Shown here one piece after another: positions 1 through 6,901 of a stretch of DNA of 8,487 nt. Positions within the stretch are counted from its first letter, which is position 1, and each line of letters starts with the position of its first letter. The position numbers and the translations under genes were made by a program. The DNA is from Bacteroidales bacterium (GTDB lineage: Bacteria > Bacteroidota > Bacteroidia > Bacteroidales > UBA932), in assembly GCA_004555145.1 (NCBI GenBank), contig SFJB01000075.1, positions 1 through 8,487 on the forward strand. The letters are read 5' to 3'. The notes under the pieces are model-generated. The model saw only the letters and a list, made by a program, of their open reading frames with translations. It had not been told where the DNA came from and did no database searches.

Positions 1-1461
1 TCATTCTTACTAAGTATCCTGGCGCTTCTGGCCGGATACCTCTTCTACGGGAAACTGGTGGAGAAGGTATTCCACCCTGAGCCTTCACGTGTCACCCCGG
101 CAGTATCCAAGGCCGACGGTGTGGATTTCATCGCAATGCCGAGCTGGAAGGTTTATATGATCCAGTTCCTGAACATTGCAGGCACAGGGCCCATATTCGG
201 AGCCATTATGGGCGCGAAGTTCGGACCGTCTTCCTACCTCTGGGTGGTGTTCGGCTGCATATTTGCCGGTGCGGTGCACGACTACCTCAGCGGTATGCTT
301 TCGCTCCGCAATGACGGCGCAGGTCTTCCCGAGCTCATAGGAAAGTACCTCGGGAAAACCACCAAGACCGTGATGCTCTGCTTCTCGCTGCTGGTACTGG
401 TGCTGGTGGGTGCGGTGTTCGTGTACAGTCCCGCCATCCTGCTGGGAGACATAGCCGGCGACGGATCCACCAATGCCGTGATGTGCTGGGTAGGCGTTAT
501 CTTCATTTATTACATACTCGCTGCAATATTGCCCATAGACAAGCTTGTGGGGAGGATTTATCCTATTTTTGCCGCCGCCCTGCTGTTTATGGCGGTTGCA
601 CTGTTGGTATGCCTGCTCGTCAAGTGGCCAAGCCTGCCTGAATTCTGGGACGGGCTCGGCAACCTCGGCCAGGATCAGGGTCTGATTTCCGGTCAATCCA
701 TTTTCCCTTGCCTCTTCATCACCATTGCCTGCGGGGCTATAAGCGGCTTCCACGCCACTCAAAGCCCTATGATGGCGCGCTGTATGAAGAACGAACGCCT
801 CGGCCGCCCGGTATTCTACGGTTCGATGATCACCGAAGGCGTGGTCGCCCTCATCTGGGCAGCCATAGGCTCCTACTTTTTCTTTGACGGCGGAGCGGCC
901 GAACTCGGCTCAAGCCTCAGCGCCGCAGCTCCTACCGTAGTATCCAAGGTGTCCATCGCCTGGCTCGGCGTGGTGGGCGGCGTTCTCAGCATCATAGGCG
1001 TGGTGGTTGCCCCTATCACCAGCGGCGACACTGCCTTCCGCAGCGCCAGGCTCATCATTGCCGATTTCCTGCACTCCGACCAGAAGCCTATAGGCAGGCG
1101 CCTTGTCATCTGCATCCCGCTATTCGCCCTCTCAGCCCTGCTGCTATGGTTCAACATCGCCAACGAGGACGGATTCAACATCATATGGCGCTATTTCGGC
1201 TGGGCCAACCAGACCCTCTCCGTGTTCACGCTCTGGATGCTCAGCGTCTTCCTCGTGCGCGAACGCAAGGGCTACGGTTACCTGATGGCCCTCATTCCTG
1301 CTGCCTTTATGACATCGGTATGTCTGACCTACATTGCCACGGCAAAGATAGGTTTCAACCTGCCTGCCGCCAGCATACCTTTTCTCGGCATAGGTACTTT
1401 TATCCTGAGCATTGCAATATTTTTCCTCTGGAAGTCCCGCAGAAAGCCTTCAGCTTGTTGA
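1..1461 (+). CDS. cstA: CstA-family carbon starvation / peptide transporter, 5'-partial
   Basis: Polytopic inner-membrane protein of the CstA family, which is linked to peptide (and in some bacteria pyruvate) uptake under carbon limitation. The frame is open to the left edge. Its first visible residues form a membrane helix ending in FYGKLVEKVF, which is how these proteins begin, so probably only a few codons are missing. The GTG at 58 is therefore an internal Val and not the start. Family landmarks are TPAV and DGVDF near the N-terminus, GTGPIFGAIMG (nt 181-213), the AGAVHDY and SLRNDG stretch, and FITIACGAISGFHATQSP near nt 712-765. Many hydrophobic helices follow and the protein ends in a basic tail, WKSRRK. 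At 486 visible residues it is the short form, clearly smaller than E. coli CstA (about 700). The family call is firm; the substrate is not known from sequence. No terminator is visible before the next gene 30 nt downstream. Confidence 0.93.
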   Translation, partial: SFLLSILALLAGYLFYGKLVEKVFHPEPSRVTPAVSKADGVDFIAMPSWKVYMIQFLNIAGTGPIFGAIMGAKFGPSSYLWVVFGCIFAGAVHDYLSGMLSLRNDGAGLPELIGKYLGKTTKTVMLCFSLLVLVLVGAVFVYSPAILLGDIAGDGSTNAVMCWVGVIFIYYILAAILPIDKLVGRIYPIFAAALLFMAVALLVCLLVKWPSLPEFWDGLGNLGQDQGLISGQSIFPCLFITIACGAISGFHATQSPMMARCMKNERLGRPVFYGSMITEGVVALIWAAIGSYFFFDGGAAELGSSLSAAAPTVVSKVSIAWLGVVGGVLSIIGVVVAPITSGDTAFRSARLIIADFLHSDQKPIGRRLVICIPLFALSALLLWFNIANEDGFNIIWRYFGWANQTLSVFTLWMLSVFLVRERKGYGYLMALIPAAFMTSVCLTYIATAKIGFNLPAASIPFLGIGTFILSIAIFFLWKSRRKPSAC

Positions 1462-1485
1462 AAATCTGAAACTTTCGTATATTTG
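1455..1485 (+). promoter_or_regulatory. Bacteroidota-type promoter for the RNA methyltransferase gene
   Basis: TATATTTG at 1478-1485 matches the Bacteroidota -7 consensus TAnnTTTG exactly. Two TTG triplets at 1455-1457 and 1458-1460 lie 20 and 17 nt upstream, suitable for the -33 element. The box ends 6 nt before the ATG at 1492, so transcription should begin within a few bases of the start codon. The element begins inside the last codons of the upstream transporter gene. Confidence 0.6.
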
Positions 1486-1491
1486 CATATT

Positions 1492-2223
1492 ATGGAGAAG
1501 CGCCGCCTCACACAGGAGCCACTGAACTCCTCCAGGATAAAGCTGATACGTTCGCTGCGGGACAAGAAATTCCGTGACGAGTACGGCTTGTTCGTGGTGG
1601 AAGGGGAAAAGATGGTGCGCGAGCTCTGCGACTCCGGGTACGAGCTGGAAGCAATCTATCGCGAGGAGGAGATCGGAAGCGCGATGATGGAGCGCATCTC
1701 ACTCTGTTCCAGCGCCTCTCCGGTGCTTGCCCTGGCCAGGATACCGGAGCGCGACAGCCGCGAATCCAAGCCCGCACCCGGTCTGTGCCTGGCACTGGAT
1801 TCGGTACGCGACCCGGGCAATGTGGGCACCATCCTTCGCAGCGCAGACTGGTTCGGAATAAGCAGGGTTTACCTGTCCGAAGACTGCGCCGACATCTACA
1901 ACCCCAAGGTGGTGCAGGCATCGATGGGCTCGCTGTTCAGGGTGAAGATAAGCGTGTGCGACGTGGCGGAGCTCTGCCGCAACTTCCGGTCCGTGGGCAA
2001 AGACGTGTTCGGCACCGTTCTGGACGGGGAGGACATCTACCGCTGCGAACTCCCGGACGAGGGTCTGATCGTGATGGGAAACGAATCCCGGGGCATAAGC
2101 GAAGCTGTCAGGCGCGAGCTCAGCCGGAGACTACGCATACCGTCCTTCGGGGGCAGCAGGGCCGAGTCCCTGAACGTGGCGGTAGCAACAGCAGTGACAT
2201 TGTCGATTTTTAGATGCAAATGA
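1492..2223 (+). CDS. TrmH/SpoU-family RNA 2'-O-methyltransferase
   Basis: SAM-dependent methyltransferase of the SPOUT (TrmH/SpoU) superfamily, 243 aa, predicted to 2'-O-methylate a ribose in rRNA or tRNA in the cytoplasm. An N-terminal substrate-binding domain (about residues 31-83, containing FVVEGEKMVREL) precedes the knotted catalytic domain. Motif I is LDSVRDPGNVGTILRSAD (102-119, with the conserved Asn110 and Arg116). Motif II is VMGNESRGIS (194-203). Motif III is IPSFGGSRAESLNVAVATA (216-234, with the SLNV Asn). All three are intact. The ATG at 1492 is chosen over the in-frame TTG at 1483 because that TTG is the end of the -7 box. The last 10 nt overlap the TamL gene. RNA target (an RlmB-like 23S site or another) cannot be assigned from sequence. 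Confidence 0.93.
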   Translation: MEKRRLTQEPLNSSRIKLIRSLRDKKFRDEYGLFVVEGEKMVRELCDSGYELEAIYREEEIGSAMMERISLCSSASPVLALARIPERDSRESKPAPGLCLALDSVRDPGNVGTILRSADWFGISRVYLSEDCADIYNPKVVQASMGSLFRVKISVCDVAELCRNFRSVGKDVFGTVLDGEDIYRCELPDEGLIVMGNESRGISEAVRRELSRRLRIPSFGGSRAESLNVAVATAVTLSIFRCK

Positions 2224-4364
2224 AATATAATTCCTTCATAATCATAGCGTTGCTTGCGCTTAGCTCATGTAGCACTACAAGTCTGGTGCCGCCAGGAGAG
2301 TATCGCCTCTCATCCAATGACATCGTGATAGAAGGGCATGAGAAAATCAGCACCTCCGAACTGTCAGCCTACGTCCGCCAGCAGGGCAACAACTCCTTCC
2401 TTGGCCTGAATCCCCTGCTCAGCATCTACAACTGGTCCAACGGCAGCGGCAAGGGCATAAATGCACTCTGGGAGCTCATAGGTACCCCTCCGGTCATCTT
2501 TGACCCCGATCTGGTGTCGGTATCAGCCGAGAACATACGCGAGCATCTGCGTTACCTTGGCTACTACGACGCGCAGGTCATCCCCCACGTGAAGACCAGG
2601 AACAGGGTAGCAAAAGTGGAATACCGCGTCATCCCTGGCACACGCCTGAGGATTGACGACATCATCTTCGATGTGCCGGCAGGCGATTTCAGCGACGAAT
2701 TCTACGCCGATCTTGGGAACGTCACCGTACGCGTGGGAGACTACCTCTCCGAACAGAGCCTCGAAAACGAAACTGTGCGAGGAGCGTCTTACTTCAGGAA
2801 CCTCGGTTACTACAATTTTAACAAAAACCACTATTTCTTCGAAGCGGACACGCTTGGCGAACGCAATATACTGCATTATGGCATAAGGGGTTACACACGC
2901 AACGACAGCCCTGAAAGCGACGCTCCGATAGTAAAGTACAACATACGCAGCGTGGACATAAGCCACCCCGCCGACATCAAGTTCAGCGAGAAGTTGCTGC
3001 GCCAGTTCAACAGCATCGTCCCGGGCGAATACTACAGCGAGGACGTGGTGAACAAGACCTACTACCGTATGTCGGCGTTGAACCTGTTCAGCGGCGTAAA
3101 CATTGAGCTCGCCCCATCCGACAGCGCTGCGCTCGACTGTCACATACGCCTCAGCGGTGCTGACCAGCTCGGGTTCAAAGCCAATCTCGAACTCTCTTCA
3201 AACTCCTCCGGCCTGCTCGGAGCCTCACCTCAGCTCACAGTCTACCACCGCAACATCTTCGGCGGCGGGGAATGGCTGAACCTTGGTTTCACCGGCAACT
3301 GGCAGTTTATGCCCGGTTCGAACGTGCACTCCACAGAATGGAGCGCGTCCGCCAGTCTGAGCTTTCCAAAGGCCCTGGGTTACCCGGTGCGCAAAATCAA
3401 GGGCAACTACATCCCACGCACGGAGATAAAGGCTTCGTACAACTACCAGAACCGTCCCGAGTACAGGCGCAGCATCGCCAATATCTCATACGGCTACACG
3501 GGACGCATAGGAAACCGTGTCCAGTACCAGTTCTACCCTCTCCAAGCGAGCCTGGTGAAGCTATATTCGATGAGCGACGATTTCTCGCTCACGATGATCG
3601 AGAACCCTTACCTCTGGGACACTTTCATGGACAAGTTCGACATAGGTTCCGGAGGCACGCTCTACTACACCACTGACGCGTCTATCGTGCCAAAGGCACC
3701 ATACAGCTTTGCACGCGTATCCCTGGACCTTGCAGGCAACATACTCTCCCTGTTCAACGATATGCTGCCCGTGGACGAGAACGGACGCCGGCTCGCCCTC
3801 GGTCTGCCGTACTCCCAGTACGTGCGCCTGGATCTCCAGATGGGCAAATCATTCGCCCTTGGCAAGAAGCAGAAGGCATCGTTTGCGCTACGCTTCAGCG
3901 GAGGCATGGGTATGGGATTCTCTAACTCCTCGGCGCTTCCGTTCGAAAAGCAGTTCTACTGCGGCGGCGCCGGAAGTATGCGCGGCTGGCAGGTGCGTTC
4001 CCTCGGCCCGGGTTACGATCCCCTGGAGGACTTCTTCATCATACCGAGCCAGACCGGCGATATGAAGCTCGAGCTGGATGCAGAGCTTCGCTTCCCGCTC
4101 TTCTGGAAACTGGAAGCCGCGATTTTCGCCGAGGCGGGCAATATATGGAGGATGGACGAGTTCAAGGGAGCTTTTCCGGGAAGCGTAGCCGCAGACTGGG
4201 GCACAGGACTCAGAATAAACCTGGATTTCATACTCCTGCGTCTCGACGCCGGATTCAAGGTGCACGACCCTGCCCGCGAGGCAGGCCAGAGGTGGCTGAA
4301 TCCTTCCAGCTGGGTGGGACGGGGCAACTACGCCGTACATTTCGGAGTAGGTTATCCATTTTAG
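2214..4364 (+). CDS. tamL: TamL-type BamA/TamA-family outer membrane assembly lipoprotein
   Basis: Omp85-superfamily protein, 716 aa, expected in the outer membrane, where in Bacteroidota TamL works with TamB in envelope assembly. The N-terminus is a lipoprotein signal: basic start, hydrophobic helix, then lipobox LSSC with Cys19 as the lipidation site. The residues after Cys (STTSLVPPG) lack the acidic or charged surface-export signal, fitting a periplasm-facing anchor. Residues about 28-315 look like POTRA repeats, with typical LGYYDA (115-120) and LGYYNF (197-202) turns. From about 318 to the end it is a beta-barrel with alternating aromatic strands. GGAGSMRGW (584-592) is the Omp85 loop-6 signature, and the chain ends in Phe as outer-membrane barrels do. 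Start: ATG 2214 or ATG 2220; the latter forms ATGA with the upstream stop, and both give a workable signal peptide. Probably translationally coupled to the methyltransferase gene. Confidence 0.9.
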   Translation: MQMKYNSFIIIALLALSSCSTTSLVPPGEYRLSSNDIVIEGHEKISTSELSAYVRQQGNNSFLGLNPLLSIYNWSNGSGKGINALWELIGTPPVIFDPDLVSVSAENIREHLRYLGYYDAQVIPHVKTRNRVAKVEYRVIPGTRLRIDDIIFDVPAGDFSDEFYADLGNVTVRVGDYLSEQSLENETVRGASYFRNLGYYNFNKNHYFFEADTLGERNILHYGIRGYTRNDSPESDAPIVKYNIRSVDISHPADIKFSEKLLRQFNSIVPGEYYSEDVVNKTYYRMSALNLFSGVNIELAPSDSAALDCHIRLSGADQLGFKANLELSSNSSGLLGASPQLTVYHRNIFGGGEWLNLGFTGNWQFMPGSNVHSTEWSASASLSFPKALGYPVRKIKGNYIPRTEIKASYNYQNRPEYRRSIANISYGYTGRIGNRVQYQFYPLQASLVKLYSMSDDFSLTMIENPYLWDTFMDKFDIGSGGTLYYTTDASIVPKAPYSFARVSLDLAGNILSLFNDMLPVDENGRRLALGLPYSQYVRLDLQMGKSFALGKKQKASFALRFSGGMGMGFSNSSALPFEKQFYCGGAGSMRGWQVRSLGPGYDPLEDFFIIPSQTGDMKLELDAELRFPLFWKLEAAIFAEAGNIWRMDEFKGAFPGSVAADWGTGLRINLDFILLRLDAGFKVHDPAREAGQRWLNPSSWVGRGNYAVHFGVGYPF

Positions 4365-4375
4365 TTTTAGCAAGT

Positions 4376-4383
4376 TAGAATTG
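4376..4383 (+). promoter_or_regulatory. Weak candidate -7 box before the GH13 gene
   Basis: TAGAATTG differs from TAnnTTTG at one position and lies 20 nt before the ATG at 4404, in the 39-nt AT-rich gap after tamL. No convincing -33 TTG is found at the right distance and no terminator hairpin separates the two genes. Read-through from tamL is an equally good explanation. Confidence 0.2.
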
Positions 4384-4403
4384 GTTAGTTATATTATTAC
4401 TTT

Positions 4404-5699
4404 ATGAAAATTCTTATTTATCAGGCAATATGCAGACTTTGGGGGAAGGGCAAATTTTCCTCCTGGGACAACAGGACATTCAGGTACCTGAAAAACCTGG
4501 GCGTGGACTATCTCTGGCTGACAGGGGTGGCCAGGCACTCGAGCGGAGAAGATTACGTCAAGGGAGATCCGGGCTGCCCTTATTCCATAATCGATTGGAT
4601 GGACGTGAATCCATACCTTGCAAGCGATCCTGAAAGGCGTATGGTGGAATTTGAGAACCTCGTGGAGAGAGCCCACCGCAACGGCCTGAAGATTATGATT
4701 GATTTCATTCCCAACCACGTGGCCAAGGGCTACAATGGCCCTATCCCTACCCTGGACTGGCACGACGGTGACTGGACTGATACCAGAAAGGTGGACTGGA
4801 ACAACCCTGCCACCTTTGACAATATGCTTTCTGTACTCCAGTTCTGGAAAGAGAAAGGCGTGGACGCCTTCCGCTGCGATATGGTGGAACTGGTGCCGCG
4901 TGAGCCTCAGATAAGGCTTCTTTCCGCACTGAAGGCAGATTACCCTGAAACTCTTTTCGTGGCTGAGGTCTACAATATGGACAACTATTCTGCCTTCCTG
5001 AACGAAGTGGGCTATGACCTGCTCTACGACAAGTCCGGAATGTATGACACCCTTATGTCCGTCTGCTCTGGCAAGGGCAGTGCCCGCGCCCTGAGTTGGA
5101 ACTGGCAGAAGCTCGGAGCGCTTCAGCCCCGTATGCTCAACTTTCTTGAGAACCACGACGAGTTGCGCCTTGCCTCCCCTCTCTGCCTTGGCAACCCTTT
5201 GAAGGCTATGCCGGCCGCAGCAGTTTCGGCCCTGTTCAACGATTCATCCTTCATGCTGTATTTTGCCCAGGAAATCGGTGACAATGCCTCAGACAGCCAG
5301 AACGGAAGGACCTCCATCTACGATATGTACAGACCTGAAGGAGTATGGCACCTCTATGCCAATATCCACGGGCTCAAAAAGCTCAAACCGTTGGAAACCA
5401 AGACTTTGGCTGCATACAAGGAGCTCCTCGCCCTCGCGCGCAAGGATGTGTTCAGGAGCGGTAAGTGCTGGGATCTGTGCTACTGCAATCCGGACCTCGA
5501 CCAGGACAGACACTTCTGCTTCGTGCGCTACAATGGCTCCGAGGCCTGGCTAGTATGCTGCAACTTCTCCGACGGTCCGCTGCAGTTCGTTCCTCAGCTC
5601 CCATCCGAGTTGAAGTCCGCAATGGGATCCGCCTGCCGAAGCAACGATGCCCCTGAAATAAGCGTTTCCGCCTGGGACTACACTGCCATACAGCTATAA
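4404..5699 (+). CDS. Compact cytoplasmic GH13 alpha-amylase-family glycosidase
   Basis: Alpha-glucan-active (beta/alpha)8-barrel enzyme of glycoside hydrolase family 13, 431 aa. All four GH13 motifs are present. Motif I is DFIPNH (100-105). Motif II is GVDAFRCD (152-159), giving the nucleophile Asp159. Motif III is FVAEVYN (185-191), giving the acid/base Glu188. Motif IV is FLENHD (247-252), giving the third catalytic Asp252. No signal peptide or lipobox is present, so it should act in the cytoplasm on imported maltodextrins or stored glycogen. The protein begins directly at barrel strand 1. The segment after motif I, where domain B normally sits, is short (about 106-140). A C-terminal beta domain (about 355-431) is cysteine-rich. 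GH13 catalytic capacity is firm; hydrolase versus transferase activity and the exact substrate are not determinable here. It stands between tamL and the DHOD-like gene, with no obvious functional tie to either. Confidence 0.88.
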   Translation: MKILIYQAICRLWGKGKFSSWDNRTFRYLKNLGVDYLWLTGVARHSSGEDYVKGDPGCPYSIIDWMDVNPYLASDPERRMVEFENLVERAHRNGLKIMIDFIPNHVAKGYNGPIPTLDWHDGDWTDTRKVDWNNPATFDNMLSVLQFWKEKGVDAFRCDMVELVPREPQIRLLSALKADYPETLFVAEVYNMDNYSAFLNEVGYDLLYDKSGMYDTLMSVCSGKGSARALSWNWQKLGALQPRMLNFLENHDELRLASPLCLGNPLKAMPAAAVSALFNDSSFMLYFAQEIGDNASDSQNGRTSIYDMYRPEGVWHLYANIHGLKKLKPLETKTLAAYKELLALARKDVFRSGKCWDLCYCNPDLDQDRHFCFVRYNGSEAWLVCCNFSDGPLQFVPQLPSELKSAMGSACRSNDAPEISVSAWDYTAIQL

Positions 5700-5725
5700 T
5701 GCATAAAAGAACGCAAGTATTTTTG

Positions 5726-5733
5726 TATATTTG
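5726..5733 (+). promoter_or_regulatory. Bacteroidota -7 box for the DHOD-like gene
   Basis: TATATTTG is an exact match to TAnnTTTG and is identical to the box before the methyltransferase gene. It lies 27 nt upstream of the ATG at 5761, leaving a short A-rich leader with no Shine-Dalgarno sequence. No clear TTG lies at the -33 distance, so the upstream half is weak. Confidence 0.5.
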
Positions 5734-5760
5734 AATCTTGAAAACAAATATTAAATACAT

Positions 5761-6732
5761 ATGAGCAGCATTGATACCTTGTTCGGTGGACTTAAACTCA
5801 AGTCGCCAGTAATCGTCGGCAGCAACAGCCAGACAGCCTCGATTGACAAAATAGTTGAATTCGAAAAGGCAGGAGCCGGTGCCGTAGTGCTAAAATCATT
5901 ATTTGAAGAAAGCATTGCGAAGGAAATCGAAACCAATATGAGCGATGAACACCCTGAGGCCTATGACTACATTTCGAATTACCTGTCAGAGAAGGTTGTC
6001 AGCGATTATCTCAGCCTGATAGCTGCAGCCAAGGCAAAGTGCTCAATTCCCGTGATTGCATCCATCGCCTGTCACACGGACGGCAAATGGGAGGAATTCG
6101 CAAAGCGCATCGAAGAGGCCGGCGCTGATGCCCTTGAACTCAATGTAATGAGTCTCAGCACTTCCCGCAACTACACCCCGGGTGATTTCGAGAAGCTTCA
6201 CGAGAACATTGTTTCCAATGTAAGGGCCCTTGTCCGCATTCCTCTGATAGTCAAGCTGGGTGCAAACATCTCCAATCCTGTGGCCCTGTGCAGCAATCTT
6301 TACGCAAAGGGAGCCAACGCAGTCGTCCTGTTCAACCGCTTCTACCCTACAGACATCGACATAGACAGACTCTGCTTCACCAGCGGCAATCCGTTCACCA
6401 GCTCAGCAGACCTGTCAGGGTCGCTGCGTTGGGCCGGAATAGTCTCTGCGGCGATCAGCCAGTTGCCAGTTGCAGTCAGCGGAGGAGTCGATTCATATCG
6501 CGGAGTTGTGAAGTCCCTGCTCAGCGGTGCCTGCGCCGTAGAGGTGGCAAGTGCAATAATCAAGCAGGGTGCATCCTGGATTACAGAGGCCAATTCAGGA
6601 ATAAAGGCCTGGATGGAAGGCAAGGGCTACAAAACCCTCGCTGATTTCCGTGGAGCTTTGAATGCCACCGACCCTGACAATGCCGAGAAACTCTTCAGGA
6701 CCCAGTTCCTGCAGTATTTCAGCGAGGTATAA
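5761..6732 (+). CDS. Dihydroorotate dehydrogenase-like flavoprotein
   Basis: TIM-barrel protein of 323 aa related to class 1 dihydroorotate dehydrogenases, the type annotated as DHOD-like. Features consistent with FMN binding are kept: Lys45 in VLKSL, Asn128 in ELNVMS, Lys165 in VKLGAN, Asn192 in FNR, the phosphate-binding SGG (240-242), and the GACAVEVASAI helix start near 256-266. However, the active-site loop of true class 1 enzymes, NLSCPN with its catalytic Cys, is replaced here by NVMSLSTSRN (128-137), which contains no Cys. The enzyme is therefore unlikely to be the normal pyrimidine-pathway PyrD and probably oxidises or reduces another substrate, which I cannot name. No pyrimidine gene is adjacent. 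It is cytoplasmic, with no signal or membrane segment, and probably transcribed alone from the box at 5726. It ends just before the convergent terminator. Confidence 0.85.
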   Translation: MSSIDTLFGGLKLKSPVIVGSNSQTASIDKIVEFEKAGAGAVVLKSLFEESIAKEIETNMSDEHPEAYDYISNYLSEKVVSDYLSLIAAAKAKCSIPVIASIACHTDGKWEEFAKRIEEAGADALELNVMSLSTSRNYTPGDFEKLHENIVSNVRALVRIPLIVKLGANISNPVALCSNLYAKGANAVVLFNRFYPTDIDIDRLCFTSGNPFTSSADLSGSLRWAGIVSAAISQLPVAVSGGVDSYRGVVKSLLSGACAVEVASAIIKQGASWITEANSGIKAWMEGKGYKTLADFRGALNATDPDNAEKLFRTQFLQYFSEV

Positions 6733-6754
6733 TATTGCACACAATAATATAGAA

Positions 6755-6788
6755 CACAAAGAGGAAGGCGAGTGCCTTCCTCTTTGTG
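6755..6788. terminator. Bidirectional intrinsic terminator between convergent genes
   Basis: A perfect 15-bp inverted repeat (arms 6755-6769 and 6774-6788) closes on the tetraloop GAGT. It lies between the DHOD-like gene (+) and the tRNA-Ala/pfkA block (-). Read on the - strand it is followed by a T-rich run (TTCTATATTATT), as expected for termination after the tRNA. On the + strand the T-rich part lies inside the 3' arm, and no long T tract follows. The right arm overlaps the last two bases of the tRNA gene. Confidence 0.75.
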
Positions 6789-6859
6789 GAGCATAGGGGG
6801 ATCGAACCCCTGACCTTCAGATTGCGAACCTGACGCTCTACCAACTGAGCTAATACCCC
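6787..6859 (-). tRNA. tRNA-Ala, anticodon CGC
   Basis: A full 73-nt cloverleaf folds on the - strand. The acceptor arms are GGGGTAT and ATGCTCC, with discriminator A73. The D-arm pairs GCTC with GAGC. The anticodon stem TCAGG/TCTGA encloses the loop TTCGCAA, giving anticodon CGC, which reads the Ala codon GCG. The T-arm is AGGGG-TTCGATC-CCCCT. The acceptor contains a G3:U70 wobble pair, the classic alanine identity element, supporting the assignment independently of the anticodon. The 3' CCA is not encoded (the DNA continues with CAA), so it must be added enzymatically. It lies 42 nt downstream of the pfkA stop with no obvious promoter of its own, so it may be processed from a pfkA read-through transcript. 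Confidence 0.96.
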
Positions 6860-6862
6860 GTC

Positions 6863-6893
6863 CGCCCTGGGCCGTATATGGCCCGTTCGGGCG
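6863..6893 (-). other. GC-rich nested hairpin between pfkA and tRNA-Ala
   Basis: Two nested 5-bp GC stems are seen: outer arms 6863-6867 and 6889-6893, inner arms 6869-6873 and 6880-6884, with a 6-nt loop and a small asymmetric internal loop. It fills most of the 42-nt gap between the pfkA stop (tandem TAG TAG) and the tRNA 5' end, ending 3 nt from the tRNA. There is no T tract after it, so it is a poor intrinsic terminator. It could instead stabilise the pfkA mRNA 3' end or mark an RNA-processing point. Function is inference. Confidence 0.5.
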
Positions 6894-6901
6894 ATTTGCT
6901 A

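Noticed and set aside
58..60. GTG at 58 as the start of the transporter
   Set aside because: The frame is open upstream and encodes the hydrophobic first helix typical of the family, so this is an internal Val codon.
85..762. 225-codon open frame on the - strand opposite the transporter gene
   Set aside because: In register with the CstA-family frame. The product is rich in His and Gln, lacks membrane segments and resembles no family.
1483..1491. TTG at 1483 as start of the methyltransferase
   Set aside because: The TTG is the last three bases of the TATATTTG -7 box, so it would probably lie upstream of the transcript start; ATG 1492 is better.
2523..3143. 206-codon open frame on the - strand opposite tamL
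   Set aside because: Same phase as tamL codons and no family features; a compositional shadow.
4389..5156. 255-codon open frame on the - strand opposite the GH13 gene
   Set aside because: Codon-register shadow of the GH13 gene (same phase), explained by the same codon bias; no recognisable domain or promoter.
5695..5700. TATAAT hexamer as a sigma-70 -10 box for the DHOD-like gene
   Set aside because: It overlaps the GH13 stop codon, has no -35 partner, and Bacteroidota use TAnnTTTG; the box at 5726 is more credible.
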